Below, one piece after another: positions 8,191-15,431 of a stretch of DNA of 64,000 bases. A program made the position numbers and the translations under genes. Within the stretch, counting starts at the first letter, position 1. Each line of letters begins with the position of its first letter. Source of the DNA: Desulfovibrio fairfieldensis (GTDB lineage Bacteria > Desulfobacterota > Desulfovibrionia > Desulfovibrionales > Desulfovibrionaceae); assembly GCF_001553605.1 (NCBI RefSeq), contig NZ_CP014229.1, positions 1,144,501 to 1,208,500 of the forward strand, written 5' to 3'. The notes under the pieces are model-generated. The model ran no database searches, was not told the origin of the DNA, and saw only the letters and a program-made list of their open reading frames with translations.

Positions 8191-8445
8191 ATGGCAACAA
8201 CTTCGGCAGAAAGGCAAGCAAAATATCGTAAAGCCTGCCGTGACCGTGGCGAAAATGGAGAGCGGCGTATCAATATGTGGGTTTCAACCGGGGCTTTGCT
8301 GGCGCTTCGGCGATTGGCGAAACGAAATGGTGTTTCGCGGCGGCAGATGCTCGAAAGGCTTATCGTTGAAGTAGATGAACAAATCTTAAATCGATTGGAT
8401 ATGAGCCTTGAAGAGTGGAATGAATACATGGATGTTACTGCGTAA
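8191..8445 (+). CDS. Small replication-regulator-like DNA-binding protein (RepB-RCR_reg type)
   Basis: An 84-aa protein starting MATTSAERQAKYRKACRDRG, then RINMWVSTGALLALRRLAKR and NGVSRRQMLERLIVEVDEQ. I recognise this pattern from small ribbon-helix-helix-like proteins annotated as plasmid replication regulators. I chose 8191 rather than the upstream starts because GGAG lies just before it and the family begins with MATT. It sits between a full tail-fibre end (8040) and an orphan tail-fibre end (8506), bracketed by three GTTAC-N3-GTAAC palindromes. It probably represses its own promoter through the upstream pair. It is not a phage structural gene and looks like captured plasmid cargo. Confidence 0.65.
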   Translation: MATTSAERQAKYRKACRDRGENGERRINMWVSTGALLALRRLAKRNGVSRRQMLERLIVEVDEQILNRLDMSLEEWNEYMDVTA

Positions 8446-8446
8446 C
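8434..8446. repeat. Third GTTAC-N3-GTAAC site, over the regulator's stop codon
   Basis: GTTACTGCGTAAC contains the TAA stop (8443-8445) of the regulator and equals the reverse complement of the first upstream site, GTTACGCAGTAAC. The gene is thus flanked by inverted copies of one 13-mer. Confidence 0.6.
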
Positions 8447-8454
8447 AACTTGAT

Positions 8455-8506
8455 GGGCTATTGTGCAAGTGCCGTTGTACCCTACCTGATCCGCGCCCGC
8501 CCATAG
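8455..8506 (+). pseudogene. Orphan tail-fibre 3' tip
   Basis: In frame to TAG at 8504-8506 this reads VVPYLIRARP, the same closing residues as cassette 4 (VRYLIRARP) and cassette 2 (VRFLVRARP). The rest of the cassette is missing. It marks the far side of the inserted regulator gene. Confidence 0.6.
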
Positions 8507-8669
8507 CTGTCTCCCGGCCAACTCCGCGCGTACCCTGCCCTGACTGCTTTCCAGTGCTGGTTCGCGCTTCAGTAGATGCATATCTCCTTGGGACGCATGG
8601 TTCCGGGCTGAAGCCGGAAAGGGTAATGACGGGGCACTGGCCTGTCAGGAGGCCCGGAAGAGCAGCAGG

Positions 8670-9056
8670 ATTATCCAAGGGGAAATCTTCGGCCCGTCCG
8701 AGGCCCGGTCCATGCCGCAAAAAGCGAGGCAGCATGGAACCTTCCTCTATGCCGAAGGCAGGGAGCGCAAGCGGCGTATTCTGGTGGACCCGCAGGTAGG
8801 CGACGACGGGCTGGAAAAGAGTCTGCGCTTGGCGCGTGAGCGTTTCGGATCAAGGCTGTTTGTGAGCGGCCCGCCCGGCTTTGCGTCCGGTTGGCACGGT
8901 GCGCAGCCGAAAGGAAGGTTCCCGGGTCGTTTTTTGACAGGGAGCGGGAAGCACACAGGGAAGAGATGCGGCGCGGCGAGCAGCACAGCGCACGGCGGGC
9001 TAGGGGGCGGTAAGTATGATCCTGATTTCTCATTTGTTATTAATCAATTTGATTGA
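8670..9056 (+). pseudogene. Possible relaxase-associated (LPD7-like) fragment
   Basis: The frame reads GEIFGPSEARSMPQKARQHG, TFLYAEGRERKRRILVDPQ, then DDGLEKSLRLARERFGSRLF VSG. The run of a short beta hairpin, a shift to ALRLAxxRFG and a V-x-G strand resembles the LPD7-type domain of large relaxases. The match is my own pattern recognition over about 60 residues and may be wrong. The C-terminal half is low complexity and probably not coding. If right, it belongs with the relaxase tail at 3.7-4.2 kb. Confidence 0.3.
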
Positions 9057-9988
9057 TAAAGTTGGAAATACAAAATAGCTCTTTATGTCTTCGTGGTTTA
9101 TCAACACCAACTACAATGGAGTCAATATACATATTATCAATATGTCTTAAATTGATATTTAATGGGCATTTTATATTTTTTTCGTCCATTTTCAAAAGAT
9201 AATTATAGTCATTATAGTCAACTCTAACCTTTGTATGCAACGCTACATGATCATTGGATATAGTTGCAATCCGCTTCCCTCCAACATCTATCCAGTGAAA
9301 ATAAAAATCACCATCACAATATACAGTTTTAATTCCTGAGAGATCCCTTAAAATTATGTTATTAATACTCTCCTTGTCTGTTTTACAAGCTGGTAGCACC
9401 AATATATCATCTTCAGAAATATTCCTTGCAAGAACTCTATATGGATATGTAATTATATTTAATATTTTTTTATTTTTATGAATTCTTTCTATTTCTCTAT
9501 TTATTTCTTCACGTATCTCATTATGCATTTCATAATTATATTTATATCTTGATTTAATATAAATATTAATTGTCTTAAATATATTTTTTGCCAGATATAA
9601 GCCTGCCCCCATCATCATTGAGTGTACAATAAAATCATATCTATATTTTTCAGGAACTGCATATATAATTTCATGTATTACTTTTTCTATGTCGATAGCA
9701 ATTTCACAAGAACATTTTTTAAACTTTGCTTTAAGTAAATAATTTATATTATAATTTATATTATTAGGTGTTAAGGAAAGATATAAATCACCAATAGCCT
9801 CATGTAATGCATTTATATACTGAGCCGATCTGTAGTCTACTTGGTCATCCCAATTTTCCCCAATAATTTTTTGGCTGCATATTCCTATATCATTTTCATT
9901 CTTTTTATATATATCATATTCATTTTTTTATTATTATATCATATATATTAAATATAAATTCCATTGATACATCATGCTCATTAGTCAT
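9040..9988 (-). pseudogene. Very AT-rich unknown gene, frameshifted at an A7 tract
   Basis: An ATG at 9986-9988 behind AGAGGA gives MTNEHDVSMEFIFNIYDIII KK and then stops at a run of seven A (near 9927-9933). Shifting by one base lets reading continue for ~290 codons without a stop to 9040: NEYDIYKKNENDIG, NWDDQVDYRSAQYINALHEA, then the frame holding MMMGAGLYLAKNIFKTINIY and ending FCISNFINQID. Total about 315 aa. No membrane segment or known motif is visible. Composition is far more AT-rich than anything else in the window, a sign of recent transfer. The A7 tract could be a phase-variable switch, a slippage site or a mutation. Accessory-defence cargo is possible but unproven. Confidence 0.5.
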
Positions 9989-10189
9989 ACAAATCCTCTA
10001 ATTAATATATGTTAATCATGGAGTTGTCGTTGACGGCCATACTCACCACTTGTCAAACTGCTAGGCAGAGCGGAAACGTGTTTCCGTATGGCAGGCCCTT
10101 CTCCGTTTGCGCCGTGCCGACGCTCAGGCCAGAGGGCAGCCGTGCCCGCTCCTTAATATCCATATTTACGGCGTCCGGCAACGCTTTGC

Positions 10190-10534
10190 CAAGCAGCACG
10201 CGCGTACCCGGAACTGTCCGTGCTCATCGGCTCCCAGGTGCCGGATCTGAGGGGTTTGTTTTTGCGCGGACATGGGGGGAACTCGGCGGCCCTGGGAGTT
10301 CAGCAGGACGATGCTATCAGGAATATTCAAGGTGTGATTATCGGATTGCAGGATGGTGGAGCAGGCGGTGCATTTTATATCAGCCGCTCCTTCAATCCAG
10401 GATTTGGCCACTACTCGGGTGGCTGGACGAATATTGGGTAATCAACCTTTGACGCTTCCCGTGTTGTCCCCACTGCTGAAGAAAATCGCCCTGTGAATAC
10501 GTCCGTGCGCTACCTGATCCGCGCACGGCCCTGA
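10190..10534 (+). pseudogene. Tail-fibre C-terminal cassette 4 with internal stop
   Basis: Frame: AYPELSVLIGSQVPDLRG, LFLRGHGGNSAALGVQQDDA, IRNIQGVIIGLQDGGAGGAF, YSGGWTNIG, TAA, STFDASRVVPTAEENRPVN, TSVRYLIRARP and TGA at 10532-10534. One in-frame TAA (about 10440) separates the variable domain from an otherwise perfect conserved tail. No start codon with a ribosome-binding site precedes it. The single nonsense codon suggests this cassette is not under selection where it stands. Confidence 0.7.
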
Positions 10535-10632
10535 TCCCCCCCGAGGCCAGAGGCGCGTATCTGATGGAATGGCCCCACCCATATAAAAAGGCATAGTGAA
10601 GAAGTACCAACAATCTTCCAGGAGGCCAGCCT

Positions 10633-10797
10633 ATGAGCGACGTTACCACCATCCACTGGCTGCCTTTGCTCAAAAAACTTAAGAGGAACTCTTGGGTAAG
10701 GCCGCATAGGTTAGCGCCAAATTTGACGACCTATGTCACAACTGCCCTTGCATCACCAGTATTTTTGATTATTAAATATAGAAAAATATATTGGTAG
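10633..10797 (+). CDS. Small unknown protein (54 aa)
   Basis: ATG at 10633 has a GGAGG site at 10621-10625. The product begins MSDVTTIHWLPLLKKLKRNS and ends with a short hydrophobic-basic stretch (VFLIIKYRKIYW). The stop at 10795-10797 lies 12 bp before the HEPN-like gene, so the two may be co-transcribed. It has no recognised family. It could be a partner of the HEPN gene, such as an antitoxin, or the leftover N-terminus of a phage protein. Confidence 0.4.
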   Translation: MSDVTTIHWLPLLKKLKRNSWVRPHRLAPNLTTYVTTALASPVFLIIKYRKIYW

Positions 10798-10809
10798 AGG
10801 TGGGGAACA

Positions 10810-11352
10810 ATGGCAGATAAAAAGCCCAAGCCTTACGATGAAAGAACTGACCTTGAGAAAATTCGGTCCCAATGGAAAAAGTTAAGTGGGCTGCTTAGTC
10901 GGAGTGATTGGTCAGCCGCTGTGGTACGAGCTGCAACCGCAACTGAGTTGGCTGTCACGTTCGCTATTCGATACGAATTTACCCAAAAGAGTGAACTTGA
11001 TACGTCGTTCATTGATGGACTTCTTAGGTGGGCGAACGGCCTCACTGGCAAGGTTGACAAATTGCTTTTGCCGTTGCTTGAACGTACTGAGAAGTATAAT
11101 ACTGTTAAAAAATTATACAACCTTGCGAAAAAGATCAATAATAAACGGAATATGATTGTTCATCGCGGAGAATTTTGTGATAAAAGAAGTGCGATAACGC
11201 TAATCAACCATTGCAAGGAATTTGTAGATGGGATTGTACAAATTTATGATCCTAAGTTTACTTTGAAAGAAATAAAAGATTTGACTGATGCCCCGCCATC
11301 AACTTTGACACCAGCCGGATCGTCCCCACGGCCAACGGAAACCGCCCGGTGA
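10810..11352 (+). CDS. HEPN-like protein with R-x4-H motif, C-terminus fused into tail-fibre sequence
   Basis: A 180-aa cytoplasmic, all-helical protein. Residues 20-65 (SQWKKLSGLLSRSDWSAAVV, RAATATELAVTFAIRYEF) and 95-140 match the two long helices of HEPN-type folds. NKRNMIVHRG at residues 111-120 contains R113-N-x3-H118, the RNase signature of HEPN toxins and abortive-infection effectors. ATG follows GAGGTGGGGAAC. From about 11301 the DNA becomes the conserved tail-fibre end read in another frame, so the last ~16 residues (TPAGSSPRPTETAR) are not native. An upstream 54-aa ORF may be its partner. A defence or toxin role is inferred from the motif and the phage setting. Confidence 0.6.
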   Translation: MADKKPKPYDERTDLEKIRSQWKKLSGLLSRSDWSAAVVRAATATELAVTFAIRYEFTQKSELDTSFIDGLLRWANGLTGKVDKLLLPLLERTEKYNTVKKLYNLAKKINNKRNMIVHRGEFCDKRSAITLINHCKEFVDGIVQIYDPKFTLKEIKDLTDAPPSTLTPAGSSPRPTETAR

Positions 11353-11389
11353 ATAGGCCGTCCTGTATTTCGTGCGCGCCCGGCCCTGA
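11301..11389 (+). pseudogene. Orphan tail-fibre 3' end behind the HEPN-like gene
   Basis: One frame reads FDTSRIVPTANGNRPVN, and after a one-base slip the DNA continues VLYFVRARP and TGA at 11387-11389. This is the same conserved tail as cassettes 2 and 4, frameshifted. Cassette 5 starts about 16 bp later. Confidence 0.6.
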
Positions 11390-11404
11390 CCGCTTTCCGC
11401 GCCC

Positions 11405-11697
11405 TCGCGCTCGTACCCGGAACTGTTTGCGGTTGTCGGCGGCCAGGTGCCCGATCTGCGGGGTCTTTTCCTCCGTGGACACGGAGGAAACAGCGCAGCC
11501 CTGGGAGTCCAGCAGAACGATGCTATACGGAATATAACCGGCAGCTTTGGCCAGCACAGTTCGGCTTCTGCTGGAGGCGTTTTCTATAGGACAGGAGGCT
11601 GTGCTGAAGATATTCGCAGCTCATACGGTACGTGGTCCGGTAATGGCGTCGGCTTCGACCTCTCTCGTGTCGTTCCGACCGCTGAAGAAAACCGCCT
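11405..11697 (+). pseudogene. Tail-fibre cassette 5, lacking its 3' end
   Basis: Frame: SYPELFAVVGGQVPDLRG, LFLRGHGGNSAALGVQQNDA, IRNITGSFGQHSSASAGG, variable domain, then VGFDLSRVVPTAEENR. Exactly where PVNTAVRYLIRARP should follow, at about 11697, it meets the reverse complement of cassette 6. The open frame runs on to 11788 only as antisense sequence. Confidence 0.7.
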
Positions 11698-12035
11698 GGT
11701 TGTCCGGCCGAACCTCATTGGCCACGGGTACACCAGCGGCAGAGAGATCCAATCCATAAGCAGTACTCCCCCAGTTACCGTCCCATGAGCCCCTAATGAC
11801 AACCACGCCATGACTACCAACAGGCTTAAAAATTCCGCTTCCTGTCAGATACCCTCCGAACCCTACGCTGATGCTGCCAACCGAAGATATGTCGCGCATG
11901 GCGTGCCCTTGGGGTGCGCCTAATTCAGCGCTGTTTCCTCCGTGTCCACGGAGGAACAGGCCCCGCAGATCCGGCGTCTGGCCGCCGACAATAGCGAACA
12001 GTTCCGGGTAGGCACGATGCCGGTGGAGCTTTGTC
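11698..12035 (-). pseudogene. Tail-fibre cassette 6, minus strand, lacking its 3' end
   Basis: Minus-strand frame: AYPELFAIVGGQTPDLRG, LFLRGHGGNSAELGAPQGHA, MRDISSVGSISVGFGGYL, variable domain with GVVVIRGSWDGNWGSTAYG, then LDLSAAGVPVANEVRPDN. At 11698 it runs into cassette 5 head-on. Cassettes 5 and 6 thus converge and both have lost the same conserved tail, as expected after recombination between oppositely oriented copies. Its front is contained in the right inverted-repeat arm. Confidence 0.7.
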
Positions 12036-12070
12036 CGCCGTAAAGCGGAAATTTCAAGCGCAGTCTGCTT

Positions 12071-12108
12071 AAAAAAGAGAGGCGGCCGCCGGGGGCAACC
12101 GGCGGCCG
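12071..12108 (-). terminator. Strong intrinsic terminator reading toward cassette 6
   Basis: The mirror image of 7565-7602: on the minus strand the stem CGGCCGCCGG/CCGGCGGCCG is followed by a C/T tract ending TTTTTT. It would block transcription entering cassette 6. Confidence 0.7.
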
Positions 12109-12175
12109 TAGAGAGGGAGGATGTTCCGATGGTTAGAGAATTTTGTTCAAAGGAGGAGGTTTTTCGAGGGGGGCT

Positions 12176-12230
12176 CCGCGCCGTCCCTGATGGGGGCTGG
12201 GGACGGCGCGGAAATCTGTTTTATTCTTTT
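12176..12230 (+). terminator. Intrinsic terminator in the repeat unit
   Basis: CCGCGCCGTCCC (12176-12187) pairs with GGGACGGCGCGG (12200-12211), followed by a T-rich tail. The mirrored copy lies in the left arm, and a decayed copy is near 13087-13140. Together with the hairpin at 12081-12108 it frames a short ORF with two purine-rich SD-like tracts. Confidence 0.65.
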
Positions 12231-13621
12231 TCGTATATATTGACCGCCCGTCGGCGGATAAACAAGTTGATGATGAAGCTGGTTGAAAATTCTGTTTTAG
12301 TCTTGGCCCATGCCATACCCTAACAACCTTACCATTAGGATTAATAGCATTTCTCTGGGGTCGTAGTTCTGTCGTTTCCGGTGCATGGTATTCCGTGCGC
12401 TGTTGCCTTTAGCTATAGCAACGCCCGTGCCAAAGTTGGATAGAACAGCTAATGCTTTATAATTCAATAGGATTTTATTTTCGCAACGATGAAATCCGAA
12501 ATAGAGGCGTATATTTTTTATACAGGCATGCTCCAGGCCTGTATAAAATTTGCATAGGTGGTCATATTCCACACAGGTGCGGTTGGCGTGGAAAGCCTGT
12601 GCCCGTGCGGCGAAAAGCAGACCGCCGCGAGTGGGTGTTTCAGGGGCTGCATGGGCCAGTGAGTGCGTGAAAAGCGGGATGGCCCGCTTCCCTCCTGGCG
12701 CGTGCGTTCGTCCACATCCAGAAGCGTAGTCCGCAGGACGTAGCGCGGTTGTTGCGGTTCCTGCCCAGACGGGGCAGCGTGTCCGGAGGTTCTGATCATA
12801 TGAGGCGTTTCAGCTCCGCCATTTTCCCCGAGTTCCAGATATGCGCGGGGCCGGGCGCGAAGGAGCCTACGGCAAGGCCGGATGAGATATCGCACAGCAC
12901 GGTTTGCAGGACGAGTCTCTAAGTTAGGGGCTTATGCATTTCAAGAGCGAACATATAACTTCGCGTGATTGCGTGTTGCATCTAAAAAGAGGGGCGGCCG
13001 CCGGGGGACCGGCGACCGCAAAGAGGGAGGATGTTCTGATGGTTAGAATTGTTCTATTCAGTGGAGGAGGTTTTTCGGGGGTTCCGCGCCATCCCTGATG
13101 GGGGCTGGGATCGGCACGGAAAATCTGTTTTATCTTTTCGTATATATTTAACCGCCAGTCGGCAGATATTTTCTTTTTAACCAGTGCCCGATATTTCGTG
13201 TACCGTTGATTTGAATATAGCAATGCTCGTGCCAAAGCTGGATAAAATAGGTAATATATTATAATTCAAGAGAATTTTATTCTTCTCGCGGAGTGGAGCC
13301 TTGAATGGCAGTGCCTATTTTTTATACATACCTACTCCAGGCTTGTATAAAATTTGCACAGGCAACTCTATTTCATACAGAGTGCGGCTGGCGAGCAAAG
13401 TATATGCCCGCACGGTAGAAAGTAGACCGCGATGGGAGGGGCGTTTCAGATATCCATGCGTCAGTAATCGGAGAAAGCGGAAAAGCGAGGCTGGCCATGA
13501 ATCCTCCGTATTCGGTCCTTGCCAAGGGCCGGATGCAATCAAGGTCCAGCACTCTGAATCTCCGTACTAAGCGGCGGAAAACAGCCTAATCCGTCCAGAT
13601 GAAGCGTTTTCGGCCGATCCC

Positions 13622-13664
13622 TTGACAGGGAAAGGGGTGCTGCCTATATATGAAATATATTTCA
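13622..13664 (+). promoter_or_regulatory. Promoter and palindromic operator of the DUF134 gene
   Basis: TTGACA at 13622-13627, a 17-bp spacer and TATATA at 13645-13650 form a good housekeeping promoter. The perfect palindrome TGAAATATATTTCA at 13651-13664 lies directly after the -10 box, where a repressor would block initiation. A near-copy, TGAAATATATTCCA, lies before the His-rich gene (15025-15038). Confidence 0.65.
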
Positions 13665-13695
13665 AAACGAAACCGCATTGCCGCATGGAATAAAG

Positions 13696-14292
13696 ATGAG
13701 ACCACAGAAAATCCGTATTATTGACGCCGTTCCCGGATGGCGGCGTTATCTGCCCGAAGGCCGCCCGAACGCGGCGGAAATAGTGGTGAGTCTTGATATG
13801 TTCGAGGCCATGCGCCTGGTGGACGCCGAGGGGCTGCCGCAGGACGCGGCGGCGCGCAGTATGGGGATTTCCACGCCGACCCTCTGTCGTCTGCTGGGCG
13901 AGGCCAGGCGGCGTATAGCCATGGCTCTGCGCGACGGCTGGGCTCTGCGCTGTGACGGCGGCAATGTGACGGTGCGCCCCTGCGGGCAACCCTGGTCCGG
14001 TGGGCCACACGGTCACGGACGCCATGGGCGCGGGCAGGGTGGACCGGGTTCCGTCGCAGTGATGGGCCGGGATGCGGCTCTTGCCGTGGAACACGATAGC
14101 ATGCCGGACCCCTGCGCGACGGAGATGAGGATCACGGACGGCCGGGACGGGGCCGACTCCTGCGGACGCCCCGAGCATACTGGACGGCGGCGCGGGCACG
14201 ACAGTGACCGGGGGCACGGCGCGGGACGTGCGGGAACCGGTTCGGGACAGGGAGTGCGGAGCCGCCGTGACGCCATGGAGGACATACAATGA
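13696..14292 (+). CDS. DUF134 family DNA-binding protein
   Basis: This 198-aa protein begins MRPQKIRIIDAVPGWRRYLP and carries FEAMRLVDAEGLPQDAAARS followed by MGISTPTLCRLLGEARRRIA, the sigma-factor-like helix-turn-helix of DUF134 proteins (residues ~25-75). The C-terminal half is Gly/His/Asp/Arg-rich, a likely metal-binding tail. I prefer ATG 13696 (GGAA 5 bp upstream) over a TTG at 13678. Its stop overlaps the next ATG (ATGA), so translation is coupled. It sits behind a promoter with a palindrome shared with the third gene of the cluster, so it may be the cluster's regulator. The ligand is unknown. Confidence 0.75.
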   Translation: MRPQKIRIIDAVPGWRRYLPEGRPNAAEIVVSLDMFEAMRLVDAEGLPQDAAARSMGISTPTLCRLLGEARRRIAMALRDGWALRCDGGNVTVRPCGQPWSGGPHGHGRHGRGQGGPGSVAVMGRDAALAVEHDSMPDPCATEMRITDGRDGADSCGRPEHTGRRRGHDSDRGHGAGRAGTGSGQGVRSRRDAMEDIQ

Positions 14293-14966
14293 TGGGCAAA
14301 ATGGGGTTGGGGCTGTTGGGTTTTGTGGGCAAGAGCCTGTTGAGCGGCGGCGGAGCGGCCGGGTCGGTGCTGTCGGCCGTGGGCAAAGGGTGTGCGGGCG
14401 GTGCCGGCAAGGGAGGCGGCGGCTCTTCCGTGCTTTCCCTGCTGGGCGGTAAGTCCGGCGGCGGTCAGGGATGCGGCGGAGGCCGTGGCGGTCAGGGCGG
14501 CAAGGGACGCGGCCGCAACCAGAACGCAGCCCCCCTGGAAGAGGCTTTTGCCGCCTTGCTGGACAAAGGCCGGGCTGCAACCGGAACGCGGCTGGAAACC
14601 GCCTCCCGCCCGGAGCTTGCGCCGTTCACCCCCAGTGCTGATCAAATCATCGACGTGCGCGCCGAGGAAGCTCCCGTTGCCGGAGAAGGCCCGCTTGACG
14701 CCCGACGTGAAGCGGCACTGGAGGCGCTCATGCGGCATATCGCCAGCTTTACGGACGGGCGCGTGCGCCTGCGGCACGAAGCCTTCAAGGAACAGGCCAT
14801 TCATGCGGCCTTGCGCCAGGCCCTGGAGCAAACGGGGCAGTTTACTGCGGTGGAATTCAAGGCGGCCACCGGGTCGGTGCTTTTGCGCTATGACGCCGGA
14901 CGTCTGAGCCGCGCCGATTTTTTGGAAGCGGCCATGCCGCTGGGGTTTTTCCTGGCGACGTGCTGA
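14289..14966 (+). CDS. Gly-rich protein with C-terminal heavy-metal-associated-like domain
   Basis: A 225-aa product. Residues 1-75 are rich in Gly/Ser/Ala with a hydrophobic amphipathic start (MGLGLLGFVGKSLLSGGG). Residues 135-225 have a beta-alpha-beta-beta-alpha-beta pattern: RHIASFTDGRVRLRHEAFKE, AIHAALRQALEQTGQFTAVE, KAATGSVLLRYDAGRLSRAD. This resembles the HMA_2 type of metal-associated domain, which lacks the CxxC of classical HMA domains. Start chosen at the ATG overlapping the DUF134 stop, with GGAGG upstream. It is probably part of a membrane-proximal metal-handling system; the metal is unknown. Confidence 0.6.
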   Translation: MMGKMGLGLLGFVGKSLLSGGGAAGSVLSAVGKGCAGGAGKGGGGSSVLSLLGGKSGGGQGCGGGRGGQGGKGRGRNQNAAPLEEAFAALLDKGRAATGTRLETASRPELAPFTPSADQIIDVRAEEAPVAGEGPLDARREAALEALMRHIASFTDGRVRLRHEAFKEQAIHAALRQALEQTGQFTAVEFKAATGSVLLRYDAGRLSRADFLEAAMPLGFFLATC

Positions 14967-15024
14967 AGCTGTGAGCCCTGCCGGGAGGCAGTATGCCCAT
15001 CCCGGCTTTTCTTGAACAATAATA

Positions 15025-15038
15025 TGAAATATATTCCA
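15025..15038 (+). promoter_or_regulatory. Second TGAAATATATTCCA operator-like site
   Basis: This differs by one base from the palindrome downstream of the DUF134 promoter. It lies 3 bp before the AAGGAG site of the His-rich gene. A TTGAAC-like -35 is at 15012-15017. I infer the same repressor acts at both sites. Confidence 0.55.
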
Positions 15039-15053
15039 AAAAGGAGCAATCTC

Positions 15054-15431
15054 GTGGAAGAACACATGGAAACCAAGCTGAATGGGAATGGCTGTGGACA
15101 GGCTGCGGATGAACTGACGGGACATCAGCGGCACGGCAAGCGACATGGCCGGACCGACGTCCGGAAATGCGGGCGCGTGCATGAGCGGCAACACGGCCCG
15201 GATGACAAGCGGGAAAGCGGTTGCGGACACGCGGCCGGGCATGGGCAGAAGAATGCCCCGGGCGACGGCAATGCCCACGGTCATCAGGGCGGCCACGCCT
15301 GCAACGGCGGCCCTGGCCGCGATCTTCCGGATCAATGGGCGCGGCCTCGTACGGCAGGCATGAGCCCGGCCCACAGAGGCGGGATGCGGGGCCACTGCCA
15401 CTGTCGCGGACCGGCCCGCAGGCAGGGGTAA
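15054..15431 (+). CDS. His/Gly/Cys-rich putative metal-binding protein
   Basis: A GTG start at 15054, eight bases after AAGGAG, gives 125 residues packed with His, Gly, Asp and scattered Cys (GHQRHGKRHGRTD, ESGCGHAAGHGQ, AHGHQGGHACNGG, RGGMRGHCHCRG). No folded domain is recognisable. The composition and the DUF134/HMA neighbours suggest metal storage or delivery. A perfect terminator follows at once. No signal peptide is visible. Confidence 0.5.
   Translation: MEEHMETKLNGNGCGQAADELTGHQRHGKRHGRTDVRKCGRVHERQHGPDDKRESGCGHAAGHGQKNAPGDGNAHGHQGGHACNGGPGRDLPDQWARPRTAGMSPAHRGGMRGHCHCRGPARRQG

Larger units (their letters stand above)
11995..12260. repeat. Right arm of the 266-bp inverted repeat
   Basis: Near-identical reverse complement of 7413-7678. 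It begins in the front of cassette 6 (GAACAGTTCCGGGTA) and ends at GTCGGCGGATA, where the left arm also ends. Beyond 12260 about 120 bp (12261-12379) have no counterpart in the other copies. Confidence 0.85.
12071..13480 (+). repeat. Tandem direct repeat of a ~500-bp leader-like unit; no gene seen
   Basis: The unit at about 12071-12660 (with a ~120-bp insertion at 12261-12379) recurs, diverged, at about 12985-13480 in the same direction. Shared features in order: a GC hairpin, GAGGGAGGATGTT, GGAGGAGGTTTTTCG, a second hairpin with T-tail, CGTATATATT, GCAATGCTCGTGCCAAAG, then an inverted repeat around TATACAGGC/GCCTGTATA (near 12518-12545). The left inverted-repeat arm plus its outer flank (7340-7605) is a third copy. 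I find no convincing gene between 12261 and 13620. Confidence 0.6.

Noticed and set aside
8139..8446. Integron-type gene cassette around the small regulator
   Set aside because: GTTAC-N3-GTAAC resembles the GTTRRRY core only in part, no attC-sized folded site is present and no integrase gene is nearby.
10009..10180. Plus-strand ORF 10009-10452 as a gene
   Set aside because: It runs out of frame through the tail-fibre cassette and has no ribosome-binding site; a short minus-strand frame here (MDIKERARLPSGLSVGTA) is equally unsupported.
7413..12260. Diversity-generating retroelement
   Set aside because: The variable tail-fibre tips fit, but no reverse transcriptase, template repeat or IMH-type signal is visible in the window.
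12297..12895. Minus-strand ORFs between the repeat units
   Set aside because: They overlap the tandem repeat, differ between its copies and show no domain.
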